Assembly: GCA_041686855.1 (NCBI GenBank)
Contig: JAWLDA010000013.1
Location: 1-64,000 of the forward strand
DNA from: JAWLDA01 sp041686855
GTDB taxonomy: Bacteria > Bacillota > Limnochordia > DTU080 > RSA5
DNA length: 64,000 nt
Direction: 5' to 3'
Both the position numbers and the translations under genes were made by a program. Positions within the stretch are counted from its first letter, which is position 1. Every line of letters starts with the position of its first letter. A model generated the notes under the pieces. That model was not told the DNA's origin. It searched no databases and saw nothing but the letters and a program-made list of their open reading frames with translations. Positions 50,929 to 59,529 of the stretch are shown here, one piece after another.

Positions 50929-52854
50929 CTACCTTTCACTCCCTTGCAGGACCTCAATTGGTACGCCGTGGCGAATACTTCGCACGTATTGGACCAAGAT
51001 CCAGCGCTCTTCCTCGGTTAGCTGTCCATCCCAGCCTGGCATCGCGGTTCCGGGAATACCGTGAGTAAGCCACCAAAAGATATCTCCGTCTGTATGGTCG
51101 TCCACGTGCTCAGCGGCAAGATCAGCCGGTTGGGGATTGAGGGCTGCAGCGGCGGGACCGTCGCCTCTTCCGGTCTCTCCGTGGCACACAGCACAGTTAT
51201 CTAGATAGAGGCCGCGGCCTTCCGTAACTACCTCCGCAGTATAGGCCGTTGGATTCGTCCAATACGTCGTTGGATAAGCGTCTACGAGCGTCAATCCTAG
51301 GATCTGAGCACTTCCCAACAAAGCTACAATAAAGCTAAAGGGAGCAGCCCACGAGGCCATGCGACCGGTCTGTGCACCGAGGATTCCAACCCCGGCGAGC
51401 ACGATCAAGATAAGGCCCAAAACGAACGAAATGCGAAGCTCAAGGGATGACCACGCCAAGCTAAAATCGAGTCTGCGGACGCGTCCCTGATCCAACACGC
51501 CAGAGGCCGCTTCAAACGGCAGCTGCAACTGGTACGACTCGCCACTACGGTGTGTAATGAATACCCGGGCTTCCCAAAATCCAGCCATCGAGATCAGTCC
51601 GTCAGTCGCAAAAAGGGTTTGGGAGATGGGCCGAGCCTCCAGCCGATTGGTCCCCATGTCGTGCTCCAGCATCACGAGATGCACATCCACGCCAGTTCCC
51701 GGTGGCGGAGGGGCACCGTCGTCCGTCACAAAAACGCTAATCTCCACTTGGCCCGTGATCCCCGAAGACGCCATCTCTAAGCGCACGTCGTACGGTCCCG
51801 TCTCCCCCTCCCGAATGATGTCGGCCACATACCCAGGGGTGTCTGCGGGAGGAAGCGTCGTCAAATTCGCCGCCGCGGCCAGCACGCCGACGATAAGCAA
51901 GGCTTCAATACCAATCGTTGTTCGCAGCGACCGCAGCAACCCAATTGTCTCTTGCCGACCGCTGACTTCCCTATGGGAGTCTCTCGCACTCTCAGACAAC
52001 TCTCCGGCGAGGGTGCGGCTCCGTGGCGCCAGCACAAGTAGATTGATGCAAGCCGCCCCGAGGATGACGATCACCAGTGCCACCTTCAGTGACAGCGTGC
52101 GTCCATAAGGTGTATTTATAAGCGATGCGGTATCGTATACGTGAAAGAAGGATGAGACGTAACCCGTCGCCGATACTACAAGTACCGCAACGAGTGCCAT
52201 TCCCGAAAATCGATTGAGCGCCCGGGAAACCGCGTCCAACACGGCCGAACCTACGTCCGCAAGTCGACGCCATGGCACCATGGCAAAGTAAAGGATTGCA
52301 CCACCCCAGAAGACTGCAGCAAGCTGATGTACCCCGTCGACAACGACAGGAGCCAACCCTTCGCGGGCCGCAGCGTGGCTCGTCAGTGAGATGGCCGCAA
52401 TCAACACACTTCCGAGGAATGCCAACACCGTTCTTCGGCCCGGGTGTAGCAGTGTGGTCGAATGGTTTGTCAACTCGGTCGACGTACTAGAGGTCACACG
52501 TCCCCGTTTCAGCGCCACGACTGCGAACAAAGGAGCCACTACCGCTTTGAGCAGACTCATCTGTCCATAGAGAATCTGACTAAAGTAGAAGCCTAACATC
52601 TCGACATTGGAGAGTGAGATCACTTGCGAGGCCGCTCGCAAGGCATCGCCTAATCCAGAGAGGGCAAAGAGCACCGCTCCCCACAGGATCCCCCGACGTA
52701 CTCGGTCCCAGGTTATCGGTACCGACTCTTTTAGAAGAGGCACGGATCGTGTTGCTGGATACCAAATGATCGACCAAAAGATCGGCCCGCCAAGGAGTAA
52801 CGATAGGCCAAGGAAATGGGCAAACTTAAGTAGAGTGTACAAGGTGGTGTACAT
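50929..52854 (-). CDS. CopD-YtkA-cytochrome c fusion membrane protein
   Basis: The 641-residue protein joins several parts. Residues about 1-330 form a CopD-like multi-helix region (FAHFLGLSLLLGGPIFW, ILYGQMSLLKAVVAPLF, GVHQLAAVFWGGAILYFAM, YGRTLSLKVALVIVILG). An extracytoplasmic YtkA/FixH-like domain follows (about 355-460; GETGPYDVRLEMASSGITG, LVMLEHDMG). After two further helices, a class I cytochrome c domain has the heme site CAVCHGETGRGDGP and the distal Met in IPGTAMPGWDGQLTEEE. It may carry electrons or handle copper during oxidase assembly. It begins two bases after the response regulator gene. Confidence 0.83.
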   Translation of the reverse strand: MYTTLYTLLKFAHFLGLSLLLGGPIFWSIIWYPATRSVPLLKESVPITWDRVRRGILWGAVLFALSGLGDALRAASQVISLSNVEMLGFYFSQILYGQMSLLKAVVAPLFAVVALKRGRVTSSTSTELTNHSTTLLHPGRRTVLAFLGSVLIAAISLTSHAAAREGLAPVVVDGVHQLAAVFWGGAILYFAMVPWRRLADVGSAVLDAVSRALNRFSGMALVAVLVVSATGYVSSFFHVYDTASLINTPYGRTLSLKVALVIVILGAACINLLVLAPRSRTLAGELSESARDSHREVSGRQETIGLLRSLRTTIGIEALLIVGVLAAAANLTTLPPADTPGYVADIIREGETGPYDVRLEMASSGITGQVEISVFVTDDGAPPPPGTGVDVHLVMLEHDMGTNRLEARPISQTLFATDGLISMAGFWEARVFITHRSGESYQLQLPFEAASGVLDQGRVRRLDFSLAWSSLELRISFVLGLILIVLAGVGILGAQTGRMASWAAPFSFIVALLGSAQILGLTLVDAYPTTYWTNPTAYTAEVVTEGRGLYLDNCAVCHGETGRGDGPAAAALNPQPADLAAEHVDDHTDGDIFWWLTHGIPGTAMPGWDGQLTEEERWILVQYVRSIRHGVPIEVLQGSER

Positions 52855-52856
52855 CG

Positions 52857-53546
52857 CTATACCGAACCGTCCTCCCGAGCCGCTTCGATCAATTGGGAGC
52901 GTGCAGCGATTCCGCTCCTCACCGCGTAGGTGGCCAGTTGGACACGATTACGCAGATGAAGTTTGCTTAGGATATTCTTCAAGTGATTCTTCACCGTGTT
53001 CTCCGTGATATACAGCGCCGAGGCGATCTCCTTATTGGTGCTCCCTTGGGCGACCCACATCAAGACGTCGCGCTCACGCTCCGTGAGACCATCGGTGTCG
53101 GAGCGGGTTGGATCGTCGCTCTTACTGGCGAACTCTCGGAGAATATCCGCGGCGATCTGCTTGGAGATGCGTGTCTCTCCGCGAGCCACACTCTTGAGAT
53201 ACTCGACCCACACTTCAGGCGACAAGTTCTTGAGCAAATATCCTTGCGCCCCGTTTTTGATCGCTTCAAAGAGGTCTTGAACATCATCGGAGACTGTCAC
53301 CATGACAACTCGGCATTCAGGCAGCGAGGCTTTAATCTGTCGCGTCGCCGCAAAACCGTCACAGAGAGGCATATTGATGTCCATTAGAATAAGATCTGGC
53401 CTGAGCGTCCGAGCCAGCTCCAAGGCATCTTCGCCATTGTCGGCTTCGCCGATAACGCGAAATGTAGACTCGTCGGCCAGAAGGGTAATCATTCCTCTTC
53501 GAGCCAATGGATGATCATCGACAATGAGAACCCGTACACTATCCAA
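52857..53546 (-). CDS. NarL/LuxR-type response regulator
   Basis: The 229-residue regulator has a receiver domain (VLIVDDHPLARRGMITLL, phosphoacceptor Asp in LILMDINMPLCDG, Lys in LLKNLSPEVW) and a LuxR helix-turn-helix (LTERERDVLMWVAQGSTNKEIASALYITENTVKNHL). TTG 53546 is chosen: the receiver starts there, GGGGGGAG precedes it, and it overlaps the kinase gene by eight bases. It is the partner of the adjacent histidine kinase. Confidence 0.9.
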   Translation of the reverse strand: MDSVRVLIVDDHPLARRGMITLLADESTFRVIGEADNGEDALELARTLRPDLILMDINMPLCDGFAATRQIKASLPECRVVMVTVSDDVQDLFEAIKNGAQGYLLKNLSPEVWVEYLKSVARGETRISKQIAADILREFASKSDDPTRSDTDGLTERERDVLMWVAQGSTNKEIASALYITENTVKNHLKNILSKLHLRNRVQLATYAVRSGIAARSQLIEAAREDGSV

Positions 53547-54426
53547 CAGCGCTCCCCCCGACCTCGGTGCTGCTCTCCCCGCGTAAGGACGGCACCCAGA
53601 GTCGCATAACCGATCCCTTACCCGGCGCGCTCGTAATTTGCAGGTCGCCACCAATCAGGGAGGCCCGTTCCTTCATGATAGATAGGCCGTAGTGACCATG
53701 GCGCTCCCGATTGGACGGATCAAAGCCCTGCCCATTATCACGCACCTCCAGGAGACACGCCCCCGATGCGTCGATATCCAGCTTGACGCGAATCTCACTC
53801 GGGCGACCGTGGCGATTTGCGTTGTAAATGGCCTCTCGAGCAATACGTAATAAATGAAACGCGCTCGGCGAACTGCGTGCCGACTCGTTCTTAATAGACA
53901 ACTCGAAACGAGTAGCTACCCCTGAGCTCGCTTGTATCTCCCTCAACGTCGAGTCGATCGCCTCATCCAGTCTCCAGTTGTCGCGAGCCGCGTTCTTGAG
54001 ATCGTAGATGGTGTGACGGACACGGGCATACAAATCGGCGACGACCGAGCGGGACTCCGAGACGTCATCTCGCACCTGATCGAGGCGCTGGGCTGAAACG
54101 TGACTTTGGGCTGATTGTAGTTTGATGTTGAGAAAAAAGAGGGACTGGCTTAGGCTGTCGTGCATCTCGCGGGCAATGCGATCTCTCTCCTGAAGCAACG
54201 CAGTCTTGCGCTGCTCATTCGCCAGGCGACGAGTGGTCCGGTCGATCGCTCGAAAGAGGCGTTCGTAAAAAATGAAGGTGACACTCATCACCAATAGAAC
54301 GGTCGCAAAATTCCCGACCATTCCAGGTAGGAATGGTTCGAGGAATGTGTGGCGAACGCTCTCAAAGAGACCGACAAGCAAAGCCGGAAAGAGCATGCCC
54401 ATCCAACGCAACGTGGTATAACTCAT
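53539..54426 (-). CDS. Sensor histidine kinase (HisKA_3 type)
   Basis: The 295-residue kinase has two membrane helices near the N-terminus (LFPALLVGLFESVRHTFL; NFATVLLVMSVTFIFYERLF) and no large extracytoplasmic sensor. The phosphorylated His is in RIAREMHDSLSQSLFFLNIKL, as in NarX/DesK kinases, and the ATP site has REAIYNANRHGRPSEIRV and VRDNGQGFDPSN. With the response regulator it forms a two-component system that probably controls the co-directional CopD-cytochrome gene. The signal is unknown. Confidence 0.9.
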   Translation of the reverse strand: MSYTTLRWMGMLFPALLVGLFESVRHTFLEPFLPGMVGNFATVLLVMSVTFIFYERLFRAIDRTTRRLANEQRKTALLQERDRIAREMHDSLSQSLFFLNIKLQSAQSHVSAQRLDQVRDDVSESRSVVADLYARVRHTIYDLKNAARDNWRLDEAIDSTLREIQASSGVATRFELSIKNESARSSPSAFHLLRIAREAIYNANRHGRPSEIRVKLDIDASGACLLEVRDNGQGFDPSNRERHGHYGLSIMKERASLIGGDLQITSAPGKGSVMRLWVPSLRGESSTEVGGSAVG

Positions 54427-54517
54427 TAAAACGCCATCCCCTCTGCCCCATTATAACAAGGAATGGTCGGCAATCATCAGGGATGGCGCTGCCAGTAATA
54501 GGGCGACGCGCCGGCGC

Positions 54518-55621
54518 TTACAGCACGAAGGCGCCATCTTTATAGATTAAGGTACCATCCCCGTAAATCTCGCCACCTCGACGAAGATCGCAAAGCATAT
54601 CCCAATGGACACCCGACGTATTAGCGCTACCGGACTCAGGGTAGCCGGCGCCGACGGCGAGGTGTACGGTGCCTCCAACCTTTTCGTCGAAGAGCATGTT
54701 ACGCGTGACTCGATCAATATTGTCGTTCGTTCCGATGCCCAGTTCCCCGAGGTACGACGCACCCTCATCGCTGGCTAGGAGCGCTTGAAGCAGCTCTTCG
54801 CCGCGGGCGGCCTCAGCCTTGACGACGCGGCCTGATTCAAAAGTGAGACGTATATCCTCGATCTCCTTGCCTGCGTAGATGCCTGGAAAGCTAAAGCGGA
54901 TATGGCCGTTTGCCGAATCCTCAATGGGTCCCGTAAATATCTCCCCATCCGGGAAATTATGGTGTCCGCTACAATTGATCCAAGTGCGTCCGCCTACTCC
55001 CAACGTCAGATCGGTACCTTCACCGACAATACGCAGTGTGTCAAACCGACTCATCGCCTCAACCAGCCGTTGTTGGTGAGCGTGTACGGCACCCCAAGCG
55101 GCGACAGGATCCTCCAGGTCCAGACGGCAGGCGCCATATACAAAGTCGGTGTACTCATCCAAGGACATGTTCGCTTCCTGGGCGTCGGAGTGGGTTGGGA
55201 ATTGCGTCGCACACCAACGCAACGAACCCTCGGCCGACCGCTTCATAAAGATGCGGTTCACTTCTCCCATCGCCTTGGAACGACGGGCTTGCCGCGAAGG
55301 GTCGACGCCACTCAGCGAACGGGTGTTGAAGTCGCCGCGAATACTAAGGAGTGCATCGCAACGCTCCATAGCCAGCTTTTGCATGGGAGAGATAAACTCG
55401 AGCTGAGCCTCGTTTGCATCGTTGAAAAAGATCTCGGGAATGCCGTCCAAACCCACCATCACTTCGGGATGAGCCCCGACAGTGATCGCCTCTCGATACA
55501 CGGCCTTAATCAGGGGCGCTGTGGCTTCACTCCCCCTGATCACGAAGTAGTCGCCGGCGTTTAATCCGAGTGAGTAATGGACAAGGGTCTTTGCCATACG
55601 TTCGACGCGAACATCACCCAT
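54518..55621 (-). CDS. M29 family aminopeptidase
   Basis: The 367-residue protein matches the AmpS/PepS/AmpT metallo-aminopeptidases: VIRGSEATAPLIKAVYREA, VGEGTDLTLGVGGRTW, NFPDGEIFTGPIEDSANG (metal-binding Glu residues), HLAVGAGYPE and TSGVHWDMLCDLR (metal-binding His and Asp). It releases N-terminal residues from peptides in the cytoplasm. It is followed, upstream on the same strand, by an SDR gene 12 bases away, so they may be co-transcribed. Confidence 0.92.
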   Translation of the reverse strand: MGDVRVERMAKTLVHYSLGLNAGDYFVIRGSEATAPLIKAVYREAITVGAHPEVMVGLDGIPEIFFNDANEAQLEFISPMQKLAMERCDALLSIRGDFNTRSLSGVDPSRQARRSKAMGEVNRIFMKRSAEGSLRWCATQFPTHSDAQEANMSLDEYTDFVYGACRLDLEDPVAAWGAVHAHQQRLVEAMSRFDTLRIVGEGTDLTLGVGGRTWINCSGHHNFPDGEIFTGPIEDSANGHIRFSFPGIYAGKEIEDIRLTFESGRVVKAEAARGEELLQALLASDEGASYLGELGIGTNDNIDRVTRNMLFDEKVGGTVHLAVGAGYPESGSANTSGVHWDMLCDLRRGGEIYGDGTLIYKDGAFVL

Positions 55622-55633
55622 GGAGCTCTCCCC

Positions 55634-56416
55634 CTAGATGGTCATAGCGCTGAAACCACCGTCGACTTTAATGAGTGCTCCGGTTACGAAGCCAGAGGCC
55701 TTCTCTGAAGCCAACCACACTATCGTACCGGCCAACTCATCCGGTTCGCCGAGGCGCCCCATTGGCGTATGGCCTATAATGGAGTTGACACGCTCCTCGG
55801 AGAGAATCTTGCGGTTTTGTTCGGCTGGAAAGAACCCGGGAATGAGCGCATTCACTCTAATCCTATCGGGAGCGAGCTCCCGCGCCACCCACTGCGTGAG
55901 GTTGTTCACTCCCGCCTTGGAGACGCTGTATGTAAAGACCCGGGAGAGTGGAGGACCCGATGAGATCGACGAGACGTTGATGATCGACCCGCCCCTACCA
56001 CGCTCTTTCATGTGAGCGCCGAAAATCTGGATGGCAAGGAACATACTCTTGAGGTTGACATCCATGATGCGGTCCCACTCGTCGTCGTCAATGTCAAAAA
56101 ACGGCGTGGAGGAGTTGATACCGGGCGCGTTGACGAGGATGTCCGTTCCGCCCCACCGGTCGGCGACGGTGGCGGAGGCCTCCTCGATACCGGACCGACT
56201 CGACGCGTCGACGGTGATGCCGAACGCCTCTGCTCCTTCCTCACGCAGCCCTGCTACGGCTTGGTCGACTTTCTCAGGTGTGCGCCCAACAATGGCCACG
56301 TTGGCACCGGAGCCTGCTAGAGCGTGTGCGAACACTCCGCCCAACACGCCGGAACCACCAATTACGACGGCAGACTTCCCTTTGAGGGAGAACATCTCCG
56401 CAGGATTGTATGTCAT
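55634..56416 (-). CDS. SDR family oxidoreductase, sugar-acid type
   Basis: This 260-residue short-chain dehydrogenase has VVIGGSGVLGGVFAHAL (cofactor), VNAPGIN in the NNAG position, NVSSISS and the catalytic YSVSKAGVNNL. PIMGRLGEPDELAGT-type ending and GALIKVDGG fit gluconate/mannonate dehydrogenase-like SDRs. A role in hexonate or uronate metabolism is plausible but not proven. Its promoter faces the divergent HD-domain gene. Confidence 0.85.
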   Translation of the reverse strand: MTYNPAEMFSLKGKSAVVIGGSGVLGGVFAHALAGSGANVAIVGRTPEKVDQAVAGLREEGAEAFGITVDASSRSGIEEASATVADRWGGTDILVNAPGINSSTPFFDIDDDEWDRIMDVNLKSMFLAIQIFGAHMKERGRGGSIINVSSISSGPPLSRVFTYSVSKAGVNNLTQWVARELAPDRIRVNALIPGFFPAEQNRKILSEERVNSIIGHTPMGRLGEPDELAGTIVWLASEKASGFVTGALIKVDGGFSAMTI

Positions 56417-56515
56417 GGTAAACTCTCCTAAAGTGGAAATTGCGCCTTAACAATATCTAACAATACCATAAAACAGGCCTAAACGATATGGCACCGCACA
56501 GGAGGCACGTTGCAC

Positions 56516-57160
56516 ATGATCGCTGACAATCAAGCCGATGATCGATTAGAAAGGCCGAGTGAACTCGAAGCTTCTGTCTGGAGCCGACTGCAACGACAGA
56601 TTCAATTTATCGTCGAAATCGATAAGGTAAAAGGTATCTTGCGCCAGTCGCTCGTCCTCGATTCTTCCCGTCGGGAGAACGACGCGGAGCACTCGTGGCA
56701 CTTAGCCGTCATGGCGATCCTCCTGGCGGAGTATGCACCCAAGAACATCGATCTCACGCGCGTGGTGAAAATGGCGCTCATTCACGACATCGTTGAGATC
56801 GATGCGGGCGATACGATCCTCTATGACCAAAGAGCCCGCGCCGAAAAAGTAGAGCGGGAGCGCTTGGCAGCCCAGCGCATCTTTGGTATGCTTCCCGCCG
56901 ACCAACGGGATGAGTATACTCGCCTGTGGGAGGAGTTTGAGGCGAGGCAAACCTCCGAAGCTAAGTTTGCCGGAGCTCTGGACCGACTCCAACCGATCCT
57001 CGCCAACTACCACACCCATGGAAGCACATGGCGAGAACACGACGTCACACACGAACAGGTTGTCGCGTTCAACAAGCACATGCAGGAAGGCGCTCCGGCT
57101 CTATGGTCGTACGCAGCCTCCTTGATCAAGGAGGCGGTAAAGCGGGGATACCTGAGATAG
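56516..57160 (+). CDS. HD-domain hydrolase (YfbR/HDDC2-like)
   Basis: The 214-residue metal-dependent phosphohydrolase has RRENDAEHSWHLAVMAILLAEY and MALIHDIVEIDAGD, giving the His...HD...Asp metal set. Relatives hydrolyse nucleoside 5'-monophosphates. ATG 56516 is ten bases after AGGAGG; the TTG two codons earlier is too close. Its 3' end is 12 bases from the convergent Gfo/Idh/MocA gene. Confidence 0.87.
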   Translation: MIADNQADDRLERPSELEASVWSRLQRQIQFIVEIDKVKGILRQSLVLDSSRRENDAEHSWHLAVMAILLAEYAPKNIDLTRVVKMALIHDIVEIDAGDTILYDQRARAEKVERERLAAQRIFGMLPADQRDEYTRLWEEFEARQTSEAKFAGALDRLQPILANYHTHGSTWREHDVTHEQVVAFNKHMQEGAPALWSYAASLIKEAVKRGYLR

Positions 57161-57172
57161 TGTGGAAGGCAC

Positions 57173-58183
57173 CTACCCCGCCAAGTCTACTCGCACACCA
57201 CCTCGGCGCGCCGACTCGTCGCACGCGTCGAGGACTCGCATGTTGGCCAGGCTCTCGTCGAGGGAGATTGGCAGAGGCTTATCCTCGAGAAGGCAGCGCG
57301 AGACGCTCTCCATCTGTACGTCAAACTGGTTCGCGGTGAGCACCGCTTCGTCGACCACGTTGCCCCATGTGTCGTAAAGACTCCATTTGCGACTGCGATT
57401 TCCATTGCCAAAGGGTGTCTCCACCGCAATCTTACCGCTCGCACCGATCACCTCGTAAAGGTTGCGCGAAGCAGTGAGAATGCCACAGTCGATGAGGGAA
57501 GTGAGGCCACCGGGGAAGCTCAAAAGGATCCCCATATTTGTGTCGATCTCTGTTTGCGGGTCGAACGTGGCTGTAGCGAGCGCCCACTCAGGCTCGCCCC
57601 CTGCGATCATGCGCGAGTGGGAGACACAGTAACAGCCGATGTCGAGGAGCCCTCCTCCTCCATGCTCCCTCTTCCAGCGATAGTCGTCTCGCTTTCCTTG
57701 AAAGCTCCAACCTAAACTCATGCGAATGAAGCGCGGTTCGCCGATGGCGCCCTCTTGCACCTTGCGGACCACGCTTTGATGGACAGGGTGGAAATGAGAG
57801 GCCACCCCTTCCATCACTCGGGATCCTGTTTCAGCAGCTATCTGCTGAATGGAGCGAATCTCATCGGCGTTGAGTCCGAGCGGTTTTTCACAAAGGACGT
57901 GCTTTCCCGCTCGCGCGGCTGCAACTGTCCAGTGAAGGTGCATGTCGTTTGGCAGCGGTATATAAACAGCATCAATCGAGTCGCTCTCGATCAGCTCCTG
58001 GTAGCTGCCGAATGATCTGGGAACACTAAACTCCTCCGCCATCTGGGCCGCCTTGGCGTAGTCGCGGCTTGCAATGGCTTGAAGCACTCCGCTTTGCGAC
58101 GATTGGATCGACGGGATCGCTTGGCGCCTCGCAATACTTGCGGTTCCTAGGACGCCCCAACGTACGCGCTCCACCCGGAACAC
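57173..58183 (-). CDS. Gfo/Idh/MocA family oxidoreductase
   Basis: The 336-residue dehydrogenase has WGVLGTASIARRQAIPSI (Rossmann motif), VYIPLPNDMHLHWTVAAARAGKHVLCEKPLG with the catalytic lysine, and GGGGLLDIGCYCVSHSR in the substrate domain. It resembles glucose-fructose oxidoreductase and dihydrodiol dehydrogenase relatives. GTG at 58183 is used, but a GTG three codons later is equally possible. It is a fourth member of this family in the window and is not beside the catabolic operon. Confidence 0.87.
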   Translation of the reverse strand: MFRVERVRWGVLGTASIARRQAIPSIQSSQSGVLQAIASRDYAKAAQMAEEFSVPRSFGSYQELIESDSIDAVYIPLPNDMHLHWTVAAARAGKHVLCEKPLGLNADEIRSIQQIAAETGSRVMEGVASHFHPVHQSVVRKVQEGAIGEPRFIRMSLGWSFQGKRDDYRWKREHGGGGLLDIGCYCVSHSRMIAGGEPEWALATATFDPQTEIDTNMGILLSFPGGLTSLIDCGILTASRNLYEVIGASGKIAVETPFGNGNRSRKWSLYDTWGNVVDEAVLTANQFDVQMESVSRCLLEDKPLPISLDESLANMRVLDACDESARRGGVRVDLAG

Positions 58184-58382
58184 TCACCTTTCACAAGTCA
58201 AAATTGTTACCTCTTGACGCTCAAACTTCATTACCATTTGGAGGAATCCTTTCTCCACCCATCCTCGCAGGATTTCATCTTCCGTTCGAGGAAAAGGTTG
58301 CCTGACTCAAAGTGCGGAAAAGACCAAAACAATTGGCGAATGCATATGACGACCGCGAGGACGTCCGGAAGGAGAATTTATA

Positions 58383-58841
58383 ATGTCAGAAGTCGAAGCG
58401 CGACTAAAGGAGTTTGGTTTCGAGCTTCCTGAGCCCGCCGCACCCATGGCGGCTTACATCCCGACGGTGCGCACCGGAAATCTTGTCTTTGTTTCGGGTC
58501 AGGCGCCACGCAAAGACGGCGAGATGATCAAAGGACGAGTCGGTAAGGATCTTTCGTTGCAAGAGGGGTATGAGGCGGCTCAGTATTGCATTCTGAGTGC
58601 GCTGGCTCAACTCAAAGTGGAGGCCGGCTCGTTGGATAACGTTGCGCGTATCGTGAAGCTGCTGGGATGGGTGAACAGCGCCCCAGACTTCGATCAACAG
58701 CCCAGCGTGATTAATGGAGCCTCCGAGTTGCTCGAAAAGGCGTTTGGTGAGAACGGAAAACACGCGCGATCTGCTGTCTCGTCACACGTGCTTCCACACA
58801 ACATCGCGGTCGAGATCGAGATGATCGCGGAGCTCAAGTAG
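58383..58841 (+). CDS. RidA family protein
   Basis: The 152-residue protein belongs to the YjgF/RidA family that hydrolyses reactive enamines and imines from amino-acid metabolism. VFVSGQAPRKDGEMIKGRVGKDLS and LDNVARIVKLLGWVNSAPDFDQQPSVINGASELLEKAFGENGKHARSAVSSHVLPHNIAVEIE are typical of the longer, GTPase-like annotated subgroup. The usual RidA arginine lies in HARSAV. GGAAGGAG precedes the ATG. It is convergent with yyaC. Confidence 0.9.
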   Translation: MSEVEARLKEFGFELPEPAAPMAAYIPTVRTGNLVFVSGQAPRKDGEMIKGRVGKDLSLQEGYEAAQYCILSALAQLKVEAGSLDNVARIVKLLGWVNSAPDFDQQPSVINGASELLEKAFGENGKHARSAVSSHVLPHNIAVEIEMIAELK

Positions 58842-58864
58842 TCGCGTCTCCTTAGTGAGTGGCG

Positions 58865-59476
58865 CTATACGTCAGTGGTGGCAGCCACCTGCGTCGCTTC
58901 TTGAGAAAAGTGATTCTCGAGTGCGAGAGCCGTCGCGTCGGCGATGACGTCGGCCAACCGAACCACTAGGTTGAGTCGGGTGTTCTGGAGCACAAAGTAC
59001 TCCATAAAACCACCGACGTTAACGACGCCTACAATATGAAAGTGGCCGATACTTGGTAGGCTCTTGTTGACGCCGGTGCCTGGTTTGAGCGGCCCGGATT
59101 TAACGCACGCGGTCCCCACATTCTCACTCCGCCCCAAACAGGCGTCGACCGCGATGATGGTTCGCTGCTCTGCGGAGTGAAGTTGTTCCAAGTGCTCGGT
59201 GAGGTTTGCGGCATGTACGGGGCGCTCGAGCGTGCCTCGTATGTCAACATCAGTGTGCCTTACACGTTCGCTAAGTCGCGTCCCGACCAAGGGGCCGAGG
59301 GCGTCTCCTGTCGATCGGTCGCTGCCGATGCAAACGACGGTGATTGGCCGGGGGTGAGGTGCGTGCGCTCCGATGTGGTTGAGGATGCTGCGTTGTAGTT
59401 GTACGGAGGCGTCGCGATCATTGATATGAACGCGCGTCTCCGTCGTAGAGGCGGTCCGCAAGCGAGCATGCCACAT
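58865..59476 (-). CDS. yyaC: Spore protease YyaC
   Basis: The 203-residue protein matches DUF1256/YyaC, a sporulation protein related to the GPR germination protease fold: ITVVCIGSDRSTGDALGPLVGTRL, VHAANLTEHLEQL, IIAVDACLGRSENVG, KPGTGVNKSLPSIGHFHIVGVVNVGGFMEY. AGGAG precedes the ATG. In Bacillus yyaC lies close to soj/spo0J, so the gene is in its ancestral neighbourhood although separated by about 16 kb here. Confidence 0.88.
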   Translation of the reverse strand: MWHARLRTASTTETRVHINDRDASVQLQRSILNHIGAHAPHPRPITVVCIGSDRSTGDALGPLVGTRLSERVRHTDVDIRGTLERPVHAANLTEHLEQLHSAEQRTIIAVDACLGRSENVGTACVKSGPLKPGTGVNKSLPSIGHFHIVGVVNVGGFMEYFVLQNTRLNLVVRLADVIADATALALENHFSQEATQVAATTDV

Positions 59477-59529
59477 CCTGGTTCACTCCTATACAATCTC
59501 CTGAGGCATACCGAACTTGTAGCAAGTAT

